Shown: piece after piece, positions 46,701 to 60,169 of the stretch
Layout: every line of letters starts with the position of its first letter
Numbering within the stretch: the stretch's first letter is position 1
Source: Blepharisma japonicum
Taxonomy: Eukaryota > Ciliophora > Heterotrichea > Heterotrichida > Blepharismidae
DNA: 64,000 bases
Reading direction: 5' to 3'
Assembly (NCBI GenBank): GCA_949751835.1
Contig: CATKHK010000037.1
Location: forward strand, 248,001-312,000
Made by a program: the position numbers and the translations under genes
The notes under the pieces: model-generated
The model's input: only the letters and a program-made list of their open reading frames with translations
Told to the model about the DNA's origin: nothing
The model's database searches: none

Positions 46701-48370
46701 ACACATTTTATGCATAAGCCTACTAAGAATCCTGTACAGACACTACAAAGAGGATCATTACAAACATTGCAAGATACATTTCTAACACAACCATTTGTGC
46801 ATGAATTGCAATTTGTAGCCGTAGCACCATTCATCCATTGAGATAAAGGGCAACTTCAAAGGCAGCTAGTGACTGCTCCTGCGCCACATATTTGATCAGA
46901 GTATTGAGTGTTAAAATTTGAAACTGCTACATTTCATAGAGTTAATTGATAAATATATCCTAAAAATGTGCTAGAAGAGCTTTTTCCAAGAATCAATACA
47001 TTGCTTACAGCATCTCTATATATATTCCCACTACTTGTTGAAGATATTTGTGGGGAATTATTGAGACAAGGCGTAATTGTTGTAGATATTGTTGATGATG
47101 AAAATGAAACAATAAAAGAAATGTAAACTCAAGCTGAATTTGAAGGGTTAAGTGCTGCAGTCGCAACTGTAGTCGTTGTTTCTGTTTTACTTTCTAATAT
47201 AATAGTCATAATACCAAGAGCAGAAACATTTATTTTATATCCAGAACTATTCATCAAGATATCTCCTGAGCCAGATAATATCCAAACCCACATTCCAATT
47301 GAAAAATTAAATGAAATATAAACAGTTGAAGTTGTTTGAAGAAATGAGCCCCCTTGAAAATAGAGCCCTCTATTTTTCGCTGGGATAGGGTCTACTGTTT
47401 CAGGAGTATTGAAAAAGTAATAGCTGCTTGAGCTTGTTCCTGTTTGAAATAATTTATAAGCTCCATAAAAATAATTAGCAAAATTTTGATCAATGACCGC
47501 TGTTGAAACTGAAGAACAAGATGCGCCAAATCCATATGGGCATGCTCTTAAGCAAATATTTGAAACTAACTCATTTATGCCTAAGCAAGTTGTACAACTA
47601 AAATTATCTGAGTTGCATGATATACATAATTTATCGCAAAAAACGCATGTTCTAGTCGCCGTCACTCAATAAGTTCCTGCATTACATTGACAAACTCCAG
47701 AAACAGGGCTAGCATTAGCAATACAAGTAGTACAACTTAAATCATCCACATTACATGCCAAGCATCTTGCTTGATAGCACATATTACAATAATCAGCCAC
47801 GCTACAATCTCCTCTCACCAAAATAAGTCCTGAAAGTTTTGGATGATCAATAACTCCATAAAATCGAATTACTAATTTACCACCTGAATAAGCTCCAGAT
47901 ATCGTATTGCCTGAAATTGAAACTGAATTACTCGATAGTGAGAAAGTTGTAAAAATATCATAAGCTGTGTACGATCCTACCTCAGAAAATATGTTTAAAT
48001 GATCAGCAGCAATATAATCTCCAATTTTTACAGTAAATACTCTGTAATTGTATAAGTAATAAATTTCAGCAAATTGAAGAATAAGCACGTATGTCCCATC
48101 TGTGCCAATAGGGAGATCATATCCTCAAACCGCTGAGCTTCATCTTTCAGATTTGTAAATAAATTCATTTACTGTATGAGCTATTGTAATTGAGTATGAC
48201 GCAGCGGCACTTGATGTATAATAGATATCATCAGAGTATAAAAATCCAAAAGAGGACATATAAGCTGGACCTCCTGAATTGATTGCTAAAACAATTGTCG
48301 AGGCATCAAGCGAGTAGATGACTAATAAATTCATAGAAATCAAAGCAAAATAAAGCTGGCGAACTTTCAT
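43763..48370 (-). CDS. Array gene D: malectin/LamG/Cys-rich multi-pass surface receptor
   Basis: 1525 residues, introns at 44432-44446 and 44159-44173. Full tail ending in SIGIK. Malectin loop: SSAAASYSIT; second variable site LYNYRVF. Substitutions peculiar to D lie in the membrane part (Tyr for Asp after SPYFF; Lys for Met in GFKSTQ), so it may be under weaker constraint there or differ in gating or ligand response (inference). No TAA/TAG found in frame. Confidence 0.87.
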
Positions 48371-49143
48371 TTTACTTATGATGTTGCAATAATTTAAGAT
48401 TATATGACGAAACTTGAATAAACATATAGCAATATTTGCTCAGATTATTAATCTTAATAATAAATATTTTGTGCTGGTAATAGAACTCAAACCGAATTCT
48501 CATAAAATACTTTCTTTTAGGATTTTAATTTTTTTATATACTGATATCATAGTCAGACAAATTTTCTTAAAATTATTTCTAGAGCTTGATATTTTTTATC
48601 TAAAGCTTCTAAATGTTTTTTGGTGCTTAATTCCTCTTGAATTGTCATATTTATCTCTTCTAATGTTAAGCTATATGGAATAATGTCTCCTTGAATTCTA
48701 ATATATATTTAGGCAATCAGAAAGATTTAAATTATCTCAACAACTATTCGCTAAAATATTGTTTAAGTTTAAAATAAGTTAAATCCTAATTTTTCCACTT
48801 AGAATTTGGAAATTTATATTCTTGTTGCAAAAATGATAATTTTACTTGAGGCATTAAAGTTATCATTGAATCCATAGCACACAAATTTTTTAACCCAGGC
48901 CACTCTTTATTAACTTTTTATCATAAATAATATATTTGATTTTTATACCAAAAATATATTGAATATTGGATTTATAAAAAAATATTTTGCAAAATTCTCA
49001 TCGCTAATAAAGCTAGAAATATGTTGAAATGCTGATTTTAATTAATATCCTCGCTAGCTGCGCTAACAGAAATTAATAAAACATAATGCTATGCTTCAAA
49101 TTTATTAAAATTATAATTTTAACTATACAATTATTGTAAAAAT
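48371..49143. other. Spacer D-E
   Basis: 773 nt, holding the promoter block of D, the best-preserved spacer frame (next entry) and the conserved 3' flank of E. Confidence 0.6.
48517..48648 (-). other. Short reading frame riding in the array spacers
   Basis: ATG 48648 to TAA gives 43 residues: MTIQEELSTKKHLEALDKKY, then a helical stretch ending WLWYQYIKKLKS with TGA as Trp. The same frame stays open upstream for about 40 more codons (IPYSLTLEEIN just before the ATG). Homologous but shortened or broken versions occur in spacers A-B, C-D, E-F and, faintly, F-G. It may be a dying small coiled-coil gene, the 3' exon of a lost gene, or a leader frame about 150-280 nt upstream of each receptor gene. 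Confidence 0.35.
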
Positions 49144-52100
49144 TTATTTAATTCCTATACTAATATAATCTTTATTGTTGCTTCTGCGACTTGGTTGGCA
49201 AGCCGGTTCTGAAGGTATTGTCCAAGTATTTATATTAATCCTTTTCTCAATTTTAGGTAATTTTTCTTCTGGATAAATTTCTTTATTCATACTTCTTTTT
49301 GCAACATAATAAACTTCTCTTATAGAATTTATCAAAGGCCCGACTGTTTGCACAGTCATAAGAGAAACAGTAAAATACATAATTAAATTGTCCATAATAT
49401 TAATTCAGAAAGAGCTCAGATCAAAAAAGTATGGACCAAGGAGCATAAAAATAATAAAAATCCCAAACTCAGTAATTAAATTTGTTACTTGTATAACAGA
49501 GTTATCAAAAGGTCGATAAAAAATTAAAAATAAAACAATCTATATAAAGAATACACATAAAGATGATACTGCATTTATTGTGAGTTGAGTTTGAGGGAAG
49601 TGATTAAAAAATACTTGAGTAATAATAAAAATTGAACGTCTTACAAAGTACAGAGTATAATATTGTGTGCTCATAAATCCTTTATTATTCTTGAATTCGT
49701 AATATAGTGAGCTTCAAGTAGCAAATCATTTTTTATTGCTTCTGTTTACAATTTTATTTAAGTTTTTGAAGCTAAAATACGCATGGAGAAAAGGTGTAGC
49801 TACTATAAGTATCTAAATTATCATTACAATAAAAAATCAGCAAATAAAATAGTTAGTGAATTTAAGTGAATTTTCTAAAATTTCATAATTGTCTGTACTC
49901 AAAACCCCAACTATAGAGGCAAAACCAATCTCAAGATAACATACAATCCAAAATCGTAAAAAGGTATCAAATTTATACTCTCTAAATATTTTTGTTAATT
50001 TATTTCTAATGAATCTTTGAGAACATTTAGAAAAAAAATAAACAATAGGGATTGCAGCTATAATACTGAACAGGACAGTTATATCATTTCCAACATTTAC
50101 AATTATCAAATAACTATCGTATCCATATTTTCTTGCTTGATAATAAGGAACATTACTTTGATTTTCATCAATAAGTAATAAAAATAAGTTTGGAACAATA
50201 TTGAAATCACTCATTGACTTGAAAAATGCAGAAACTTTATCTGTCAAAGGGTAGTTTGCATAAGGTATGTAAGAAATAAATTGAATAGTGTTGAGCATAG
50301 TTCATAGAGCTGAAGGATTTGGGTTAAGCATTGCTAAAGAAATACTTGTTCCAGCTACAGCTTTGACACCAGAAGATACTTGCTTTTGAATTTGGGCCAC
50401 TTCTTGCTCTTCAGAAGTCATTAAAGATACATACAATGAACCTGACAAATACTCTTCATGGACAAAACCTCCAGAGATAGATCAAATGCTTGTCGAATTT
50501 ATAAAATGTACTCTGATTATAGTTCCATTTGAAATTTTTCCATCAAAAATGCATGATATTAAATATTGTTTGCTTGAAATTTGAGAGATTGATCATGATG
50601 GAATTGTATTATTATAAATTTGGATCAAAATTTCTTCATTTCTTAAACCCTGCTTTAAGATATCGCTGAAGCTCAAAACCAAGGTATTGTTTTTGTTGAC
50701 AATAAGACTAACATTAAAAGGAATATATGAGCATGAAATTGTTCCTTTGTAACCAGGAGAACAAGCACAGCTTCCAGAACTCAATACAGCATTTTTAACA
50801 CACCATGTGCATTTATTTTCGCTATCACATTGAGTACAAAGAGGAGGACAATCATAGCAAGAATCATTTGCTTTGAATTGCCACTGATGGCAAGCTTCAC
50901 ACATCCCTGAGCTTGAGTTTCAAGCAAGATCATAGTCACATTGGCAGTTTGTCGAATTTGAAGTTCCAGAAACACATTTAAGACAGGACTCAGCAGCAAA
51001 ATCATAACAAGATGTACATTTTTGATTAGCACAAAGATTACAAAATTTATTTGAGTTCCTACAACTGAGACATCCACTGTTGCACTCGGAGCATTTATTA
51101 TACTCTGGGCCAATCCAGTATTGGTCAATTAAACAGTTAGGAATGCAGATCCCATTTGTTTGGCATGCTTTGCAAGTTTCTGTGCACTGTGCCCCAGGCA
51201 ACGCAAATGATGATACGCTTTTTACTGAGTTATAGCCCTTGATATCGTAAATAAATCCTTTGAAATGATTTTTATAACCTGATGAATCTTTTTCTGCTCC
51301 CAATGTAAAAGTGATATCTGCTTTGGTATCTTTAAAATAGTCAGAACCTATATCGATTTCATGATCAATAATTCCATTTAAATAAAGCGATATTTTTGTT
51401 TGCTTTAAAGTCGTATATTCTGCTGTAAAGGCAATATGGCTTCATTTGTAAGATTCAAGACTTTGTAAATAAAAGAGGGAATTTAACCCAAAAGTCTTAA
51501 AATTTAATAAAATTATAGGAATTCCAGCTGCTAATTGGAGAGAGAAGATTGGATTGTAAAGCAAATCTTGTTTTGAGACAATTGTCCCAAAATTTTCAAT
51601 ATTGATTCATATGGAAAATGTGAAAGAATAACCAAAGCTAAGAATTGGGCTGTTATAACCTGGGTAAATAGGTAAATGCAGAAGTGAGTTCACTCCATCA
51701 AAATAAAAACCTCTGTATAAAGCAGGTATAGGGTCAAAGTCATCATAATCTGGGTAAAAGGCTGTGCTATTTCCAGTTAGCGCTGGAATTTTACTTTGTT
51801 TATCAAAAACAACTCCTTCCAGAGTATTAAAAGATAGATAAAAAATGAAAGTATCACTTTCAACACACATTGATCCACTTTCTATAAATCCGTCTGGGCA
51901 CTTAGAAACACACCATCCTAAATACATATAAAAGCCAGATGCGCAAATAACGCAATCTTCTGGAGAAGATGATGTACAAGTTTTGCACGTGTAATCGCAT
52001 ATAATTTGGCATTCTTCAACTGATGAATCCCAGTAATAGCCAATATTGCAAGCGCAAGGAGTTCCAGACGCATTAGAAACGCATTTTGTGCATAAGCCTA

Positions 52101-53748
52101 CTAAGAATCCTGTACAGACACTACAAAGAGGATCATTACAAACATTGCAAGATGCATTTCTAACACAACCATTTGTGCATGAATTGCAATTTGTAGGCGT
52201 GACCCCATTCATCCATTGAGATAGAGGGCAACTTCAAAGGCAGCTAGTGACTGCTCCTGTGCCACATATTTGATCAGAGTATTGAACATTAAAATTTGAA
52301 ACTGCTACATTTCATAGAGCGAATTGATAAATATATCCCAAAAATGTGCTAGAAGAGCTTTTTCCAAGAATCAATACATTGTTTACAGCATCTCTATATA
52401 TATTCTCGCTACTTGTTGAAGATATTTGTGGGGAATTATTGAGGTAAGGTGTAATTGTTGTAGATATTGTTGATAATGAAAATGAAACAACAAAAGAGAT
52501 GTAAACTCAAGCTGAATTTGAAGGGTTAAGTGCCATGGTTGATATCGTAGTTGTAGCTTCTGTCTTACCCTCTAATACAACAGTCATAATACCAAGAGCA
52601 GACACATTTATTTTATATCCAGAACTATTTGTCAAGATATCTCCTGATCCAGATAATATCCAAACCCACATTCCAATTGAAAAATTAAGTGAAATATAAA
52701 CAGTTGAAGTTGTTTGAAGAAATGAGCCCCCTTGAAAATAGAGCCCTCTATTTTTTGCTGGGATAGGGTCTACTATTTCAGGAGTATTGAAAAAGTAATA
52801 GCTGCTTGAGCTTGTTCCTGTTTGAAATAATCCAAAAGCTCCATAAAAATAATTAGCAAAATTTTGATCAATGACCGCTGTTGAAACTGAAGAACAAGAT
52901 GCGCCAAATCCATATGGACACGATCTTAAGCAAATATTTGAAACTAACTCATTTGTGCCTAAGCAAGTTGCACAACTAAAATTATTTGAGTTGCATGATA
53001 TGCATAATTTATCACAAATAATGCATGACTTTGAAGACTCCACCCAATAAGCATCTGCATCGCATTGACAAACTCCAGAAACAGGGCTAGCATTAGCAAT
53101 ACAAGTTGCACAATTTAAATCAGCGGCATTGCATGTCAAGCATCTTGCTTGATAGCACATATTACAATAATCAGCTACACTACAATCTCCTCTCACCAAA
53201 ATAAGTCCTGAAAGTTTTGAATGATCAACAATTTTATAAAATCGAACTACTAATTTGCCACCTGAATAAGCTCCAGATATTGTATTTCCTGAAATTGAAA
53301 CTGAATTATTTGATAGTGTGAAAGGTGTAAAAATATCGTAAGCTGTGCGCGATCCTACTACAGAAAATATGCTTAAATGATCAGCAACAATATAATCTCC
53401 AATTTTTACAGTAAATATTCTTTTATTGATTGTGAAATATACCTCAGCAAATTGAAGAATAAGCACGTATGTCCCATCTGTGCTTATAGGGAGATCATAT
53501 CCTCAAGTCGTTGAGCCTCATCTTTCAGATGTATAAATAAATTCATTTACTGTATGAGCTACGGCACCTGGGTAGGAGTGGCTGGAACTTGATGTATAAT
53601 AGACATCATTAGAGTATGAAAAGCCAAAAGAGGACATATAAGCTGGACCTCCTGAATTGATCGCTAAAACAATTGTCGAGGCATCAAGCGAGTATATGAC
53701 TAACAAATTCATAGAAATCAAAGCAAAATAAAGCTGGCGAACTTTCAT
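49144..53748 (-). CDS. Array gene E: malectin/LamG/Cys-rich multi-pass surface receptor
   Basis: 1524 residues, introns at 49813-49827 and 49540-49554. Tail ends in KDYISIGIK. Malectin loop: SSSSHSYPGAV; second variable site TINKRIF. One codon is missing relative to its sisters at the start of LamG-2 (near 51596), in frame. The first Cys-rich module has a block (WVESSKSCIICD, near 53000-53050) unlike C and D, which look otherwise almost identical here, suggesting a patch from another copy. Confidence 0.88.
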
Positions 53749-54613
53749 TTTATTTATGATGTTGCAATAATTTAAGATATTATGAGGAAGCTTGAATAAA
53801 CATATAACAATATTTGCTCAGAATTATTAATCTTAATAATAAATATTATTTATCCAGGTAATAGAACTCAAATCGAATTTTCATAAAATACTTTCTTTTA
53901 GGATTTTAATTTTTTTATATACTATATCATAGCCAGACAAATTTTCTTAAAATTATTTCTAGAGCTTGGTATTTTTTATCTAAAGCTTCTAAATGTTTTT
54001 TGGTGCTTAATTCCTCTTGAATTGTCATATTTATCTCTTCTAACTTTAGCTATATGGATTAATGTCCTCTTGAATTATAATATATATTTATGCAATCAGA
54101 AAGATTTAAATTATCTCAATAACGATTCTTTAAAATATTGTTTTAAGTTTTAAAATAAGTTAAATCCTAATTTATCTAGAATTTGGAAGTTTAAAATTTA
54201 GAAATTTATGTTCTTGTTGTAAAAATGATTATTTTACTTGATGTATTAAAGTTATCATTGAATCCATAACACACAAATTTTTTAACCCAGGTCACTCTTA
54301 TTTAGCTTTTATTCATAAATAACATATAGCTTAACTTTAGAGTTCTTATGATTTTGGGAGACTTCTTTAAATATCAAAAATTAAAGTAATCTGCTAAATA
54401 ATTCATATATTTGATTTTTATACCAAAAATATATTGAATATAGGATTATAAAAAAATATTTTGAAAAATTCTCATCGCTATTAAAGCTAAAAAAATGTTG
54501 AAGTGATTTCAATTAATATCATCGATAAGCGTTCTAACAGAAATTAGTAAAACATAATACCATACTTCAAATTTATTAAATTATGATTTTAACTATACAA
54601 TTATTGTAAAAAT
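53749..54613. other. Spacer E-F
   Basis: 865 nt, close relative of C-D and D-E with small indels. The spacer frame from ATG 54034 ends in WLWYSI after a one-base loss. No other feature seen. Confidence 0.6.
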
Positions 54614-57600
54614 TTATTTAATTCCTATACTAATATAATTTTTACTGTTGCTTCTGCAGTTTGGTTGGCAAGCTTCTTCTGAAGGTATTGTTCAAGTGTT
54701 TATATTAATCCTTTTCTCAATTTTAGGTAATTTTTCTTCTGGATAAATTTCTTTTTTCATACTTCTTTTTGCAACATAATAAACTTCTCTTATAGAATTT
54801 ATCAAAGGCCCGACTGTTTGCGCAGCCATAAGAGAAACAGTAAAATAAATAATTAAATTGTCCATAATATTAATCCCGAAAGAGCCTAGATCAAAAAAGT
54901 ATGGACCAAGAAGAGTGAAAATAATAAAAATCCCAAACTCAGTAATTAAATTTGTTGCTTGAATAATAGAGTTTTCAAAAGGTCGATAAAAAATTAAAAA
55001 TAAAACAATCTATATAAAGAATACACATAAAGATGATACTGCATTTATTGTGAGCTGACTTTGAGGGAAATCATTTAAAAATACTTGTGTAATAATATAA
55101 ATTAAACGCCTTGTAAAATGAAGAGTATAATATTGTGTGCTCATAAATCCCGCATTATTCTTGAACTCATAATATAAGGAGCTTCAAATAGCAGACCAAT
55201 TTTTATTATTTCTACTTACAATTTTGCTTAAATTTTTGAAGCTAAAATATGCATGAAGAAAAGGAGTAGCTGCTATAAGTATCTAAATTATCATTACAAT
55301 AAAAAATCAGCAAAGAAGATAGTTCGTGAATTCAAGTGGATTTCCTAAAATTTCATAATATTCTGTACTCAAAACCCCAATTATAGAGGCAAAACCAATC
55401 TCAAGATAGCATACAATCCAAAATCGTAAAAAGGTACCAAATTTATACTCTCTAAATATTTTTTTAAATTTCTTTCCAATGAATCTTTGAGAACATTTAG
55501 AAAAAAAATAAACAATTGGGATCATAGTTATCATACCGCACAGGGAAGTTATATCATTTCCGATATTTACTATTATCAAATAACTATCGTATCCATATCT
55601 TCTTGCTTGATAATAAGGAACACCACCTTGATTTTCATCAATAAATAATAAAAATAAGTTTGGAATAATATTAAAATCACTCATTGACTTGAAAAACACA
55701 GAAACTTTATCTGTCAAAGGGTAGTTTGCATAAGGTATGTAAGAAATAAATTGAATAGTGTTTAGCATAGTTCATAGAGCTGAAGGATTTGGGTTGAACA
55801 TTGCTAAAGCTACACTTATTCCAACTAAAACTTTGATGCCAGAAGATACTTGATTTTGGATTTGGACCACTTCTTGTTCTTCAGAAGTCATTAAAGATTC
55901 ATACAATGTACCTGATAAAGACTCTTCATGGAGTACACCTCCAGAGATAGACACTATACTTGTCGAATATATAAAATGTACTGTAATTTTAATGCCCTTT
56001 GAAATTTTTCCATCAAAGCTGCATGATATTAAATATTGTTTGCTTGAAATTTGAGAGATTGATCATGATGGAATTGTATTATTATGTATTTGGATCAAAA
56101 TTTGTTCATTTCTCAAACCCTGCTTTAAGATATCGCTGAAGCTCAAAACCAAGGTATTATTTTTGTTAATTGTAAGACTAACATTAAAAGGAATATATGT
56201 GCATGAAATTGTTCCTATGTAGCCAGGAACACAAACGCAACTCCCAGAGCTTAATAAAGCATTATTAACACATCATGTGCATTTATCTTCGCTATCACAT
56301 TGAGCACAAAGAGGAGGACAGTCATAGCAAGTATCATTTGCTTTGAATTGCCATTGATGGCAAGCCTCACACATTCCTGAGCTTGAGTTCCAAGCAAGAC
56401 CATAGTCACATTTGCAATTCATTGTGTTTGAAGTACCAGAAATACATTCAAAGCAGGAATCTACAGTATAATTATTACAGGATGCACATTTTTGGTTATC
56501 ACAAAGATTGCAAAATTTACTGGAATCTCTACAGCTAAGGCATCCACTGCTGCATTTGGAGCATTCATTATATTGTGGGCCAATCCAATACTGAGTAATT
56601 AGGCAATTAGGGATACAGACTCCAGAAGCTAAGCATGCTTTGCAGTTTTCTGTACATTGTGATGTAGGCAGTACAAGAGACGATATACTTCTTACTGAGT
56701 TATAGCCCTTAATATCATAAATAAATCCTTTGAAATGATTTTTATACCCTGATGAATCTTTTTCTGCTCCCAATGTAAAAGTGATATCTACTTTGGTATC
56801 TTTAAAATAATCTGATCCAAAATCGTCTAGATGATCTTGTAATCCATTCAAATAGAATGCCATTTTTGTCTGTTTTAAATTTGTGTATTCTGCGGTGACG
56901 GCAATATGGTTTCATTCGTAAGATTCAAGGCTTTGTAAATAAAAGAAAGAATTTAGTCCAGAAGTCTTAAAGTTTAATGAAATTATTACAATTCCAGCTG
57001 CTAATTGGAGAGAGAAGATTGGATTGTAAAGCAAATCTTGTTTTGAGACAATAGTCCCAAAACCATTCTCAACATTGATTCATATAGAAAAAGTAAAAGA
57101 ATAACCAAAACTTAAAACTGGGTTGTTATAGCCTGGATAAATAGGTAAATGCATAAGTGAGTTCACTCCATCAAAATAAAATCCTCTGTATAAAGCAGGT
57201 ACTGGATCTAACTCATCATAATCTGGGTAAAAAGCTGTGCTGTTTCCAGTTAGCGCTGGGATTTTGCTTTGTTTATCAAAAACAACTCCTTCTAGAGTAT
57301 CAAATGATAAATAAAAGATGAAAGAATTACTTTCAACACAAATTGACCCGTTTTCGATAAATCCATCTGGACACTTAGAAATGCACCATCCTAAGTACAT
57401 ATAAAAGCCTGATGCGCAAGCAATGCAGTCTCCTGAAGTTGATGATGTGCAATTTTTGCAGCTATAATCACAGGGCATGCATTTATTATTAGTTAAATCT
57501 CAATAATAGCCTATATTGCAAGAGCAAGGAGTCCCTGATGCATTAGAAATGCATTGTGTGCATAGGCCTGCTAAGAAACCTGTACAGATACTACAAAGTG

Positions 57601-59227
57601 GATCATTGCAAACATTGCAGGATCCATTTCTAACACAACCATTTGTGCATGAATTACAGTTTGTAGGTGTGACTCCATTCATCCATTGAGATAGAGGACA
57701 AGTTCAAAGGCAGCTAACTACTGCTCCCATGCCACATAATTGGTCTAAATATTTAGTGTTAAAATTTGAAACTGCTACATTTCATAGAGTGAATTGATAA
57801 ATATATCCAAAAAAATTGCTTAAAGAGCTTTTCCCAAGAATCAATATATTGTTTACAGCATCTCGATATATGTATCCACTGGATGTTACAGATACTTGTG
57901 GGGAATTGTTAAGATAAGGTGCAATTGTTGTAGAACTTGTTGATGATGAAAATGAAATAATAAAAGAAATATAAACTCAAGCTGAATTTGAAGGGCTAAG
58001 CGCTGTGGTTGTTAAGCTAGTTATTGCCTCTGTCTTATCCTCTAATATAATTGTCATTGCTCCGCTTGCAGATATCGTTATTTTATATACAGGGCTACTT
58101 GTAAAAATATCTCCTGAGCCATATAATATCCAAGCCCATATCCCAATTGAAAAATTAAGTGAAATATAAATATTTGAAGTTGTTTGAAGATATGAGCCTC
58201 CAGAAAAGTATAGCCCTCTATTTTTAGCTGGGACTGGGTCTACTGTTTCAGGAGTATTGAAGAAGTAATAGCTGCCTGAACTTGTCCCTGTTTGAAATAG
58301 TCCATAAGCCCCATAAAAATAATTAGCAAAATTCTGATCTATAACAGCTGTTGAAACTGAAGCACAAGCTGTACCAAATCCATATGGGCAAGCTCTTAAG
58401 CAAACACTTGAAACTAACACATTTGTGCCTGAGCAAGTTGTACAACTAAATTTATCTGAGCTGCAAGCTATACATAAATTATCACAAGCAACACACGTTC
58501 TCGTTGTCGTCATCCATCAATATCCTGCATTACATTGGCATACTCCACTAATGGGGCTAGCATTAGTGATACAAGTAGTGCATGTCAGGGTAGCTGTATT
58601 ACATGCCAAACATCTTGCTTGATAGCACATATTACAATAATCAGCCACACTGCAGTCTCCATTTACCAAAATTATTCCTGAAAGTTTTGGATTTTCTATA
58701 ACTAAATAAAATCGAACTGATAAATTTCCACCTGAATAAGCACCAGTTACTGTATTTCCAGATATTGAAATTGTGTTACTTGATAGTGTAAAAGTTGTAA
58801 AAATATCATAAGCTGTGCGAGATCCTACAGTAGAAAATAAATCTAAATTGTTAGCAACAACATAGTCTCCAATTTTTACAGTAAATACTCTGTAATTTGA
58901 AGCTCCGAAAACGACCTCAGCAAATTGAAGAATAAGTACATATGTCCCATCTGTGCTAATAGGAAGATCATATCCTCAGGTCGCTGAATCTCATCTTTCA
59001 GATTGGTAAATAAATTCATTTACTGTATGAGCTATATGTATGCCTGAAAAGTAAGCAGCTTTACTTGCTGAGGTATAATAGATATCATCAGAATATGAAA
59101 AGCCAAAAGAGGATGGATAAGCAGAGCCTCCTGAATTGATAGCATAAACGATTGTTGAGGCATCAAGCGAGTAGATGACTAAAAAATTCATAGAAATCAA
59201 AGCAAAATAAAGCTGGCGAACCTTCAT
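54614..59227 (-). CDS. Array gene F: malectin/LamG/Cys-rich multi-pass surface receptor
   Basis: 1527 residues, introns at 55283-55297 and 55010-55024. Start is ATG 59227 (MKVRQLYFALISMNFLVIYS), at the same place as in the other copies. F is the most diverged of the complete genes: LamG-1 ends differently (VYKITISASGAMTI), LamG-2 reads LNGLQDHLDDFGSDY in place of IDHEIDIGSDY, and the first Cys module shows CVACDNLCIACSSDK. Malectin loop: SASKAAYFSGIH; second variable site GASNYRVF. It shares ACPYGFGTACASVSTAV with B, so parts have moved between copies. Confidence 0.87.
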
Positions 59228-59842
59228 TTTACTTATCAAGCTCCAAAAATTTAATATTATATGAGGAAATTAACATAAAAATATAACAATATTTGATCGA
59301 AAACCTTATAATTGATAATAAATATTTATTTATACTGACTATCAATGCTAAAATCAATTTCTTCATCAAAATGTAGTCTTTTAGAATTTTATTTATTTTT
59401 TTATATTCTTATGTTATAATTTAATGAATTTTCTTCAACTTTTTTCCAAGGCTCAGCTATTTTTTATTTAAAACTCCTTATTGCTTCTTTTATGCTTAAA
59501 TGTTCTTAGAAAATTTTTCATTTTTATCTCTTCAAATATTTAGCTATATGGATTCACACTTTCTAATCTGATTGAAGAGGCCATTCTTAAGCTTCTATTT
59601 TCGATTATAAAATAACATATGTAAAACCTAAATCAAATTATTCTAAAAAATAAAATTTTATCCAGTCAATTCCGTAATATTTTGGAGTTCTTTTTCATTT
59701 CGAATAGCTTAATAATAGTTATAGAGATAAACTTTTTGCCTTTTAGCTACTAAATTCTTTTTTAAACGGCAATACGAACTTGCATACAGTCCTTTGTCAA
59801 GCTATTAAAATCGAAGTGAAGTTTGAATTTCTATTATATATG
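59228..59842. other. Left part of spacer F-G
   Basis: 615 nt, holding the promoter block of F and a faint trace of the spacer frame (EEIKMKNFLRTFKHKRSN, about 59487-59535, minus strand). The duplicated EF-hand/proteasome locus begins at its right edge. Confidence 0.5.
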
Positions 59843-60165
59843 CTCCTATCAGCAACAGCTAATAATTTTGCTTAATTGATGTTAAGTAAACTTGGTCTTT
59901 ATTTAATTTTCTAGCATGATAGTCAATAATCACACACCAGAGTTGTAATAAATACCATTTTTGCTTCTCTTGGTATAATTTCCATATTTTGAAGTACTTT
60001 ATTATTGAGCTAAAGGGACTTTGATGAATTAATAATAATTTATGAAAAGATTTCTAATTTCCTTTTTTGCAAATAAAGAAAAATTGCATTGAAAAAGTTT
60101 TTGAAGACTTAGATGAGAATTTTTATGAGTTTTATTAAGGTAAAATTAAGAATTAGATGGGAAAG
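59843..60165 (+). repeat. Duplicate of the EF-hand gene end and 3' flank
   Basis: Matches 18377-18700 in the same orientation, beginning within the last codons of the EF-hand gene (CTCCTATCAGCAACAGC). Small indels and substitutions throughout show it is not brand new. Confidence 0.85.
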
Positions 60166-60169
60166 AATT

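Larger units (their letters stand above)
27950..59227 (-). repeat. Tandem gene array, six complete units
   Basis: Start codons at 59227, 53748, 48370, 42894, 37697 and 32476 give unit lengths of about 5.2-5.5 kb. Genes, 5' blocks, 3' flanks (shared TTTAACTATACAATTATT-like strings) and most spacers are all homologous, so whole units were duplicated. Spacers C-D, D-E and E-F are near-copies, marking C-F as the youngest expansion. Confidence 0.95.
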
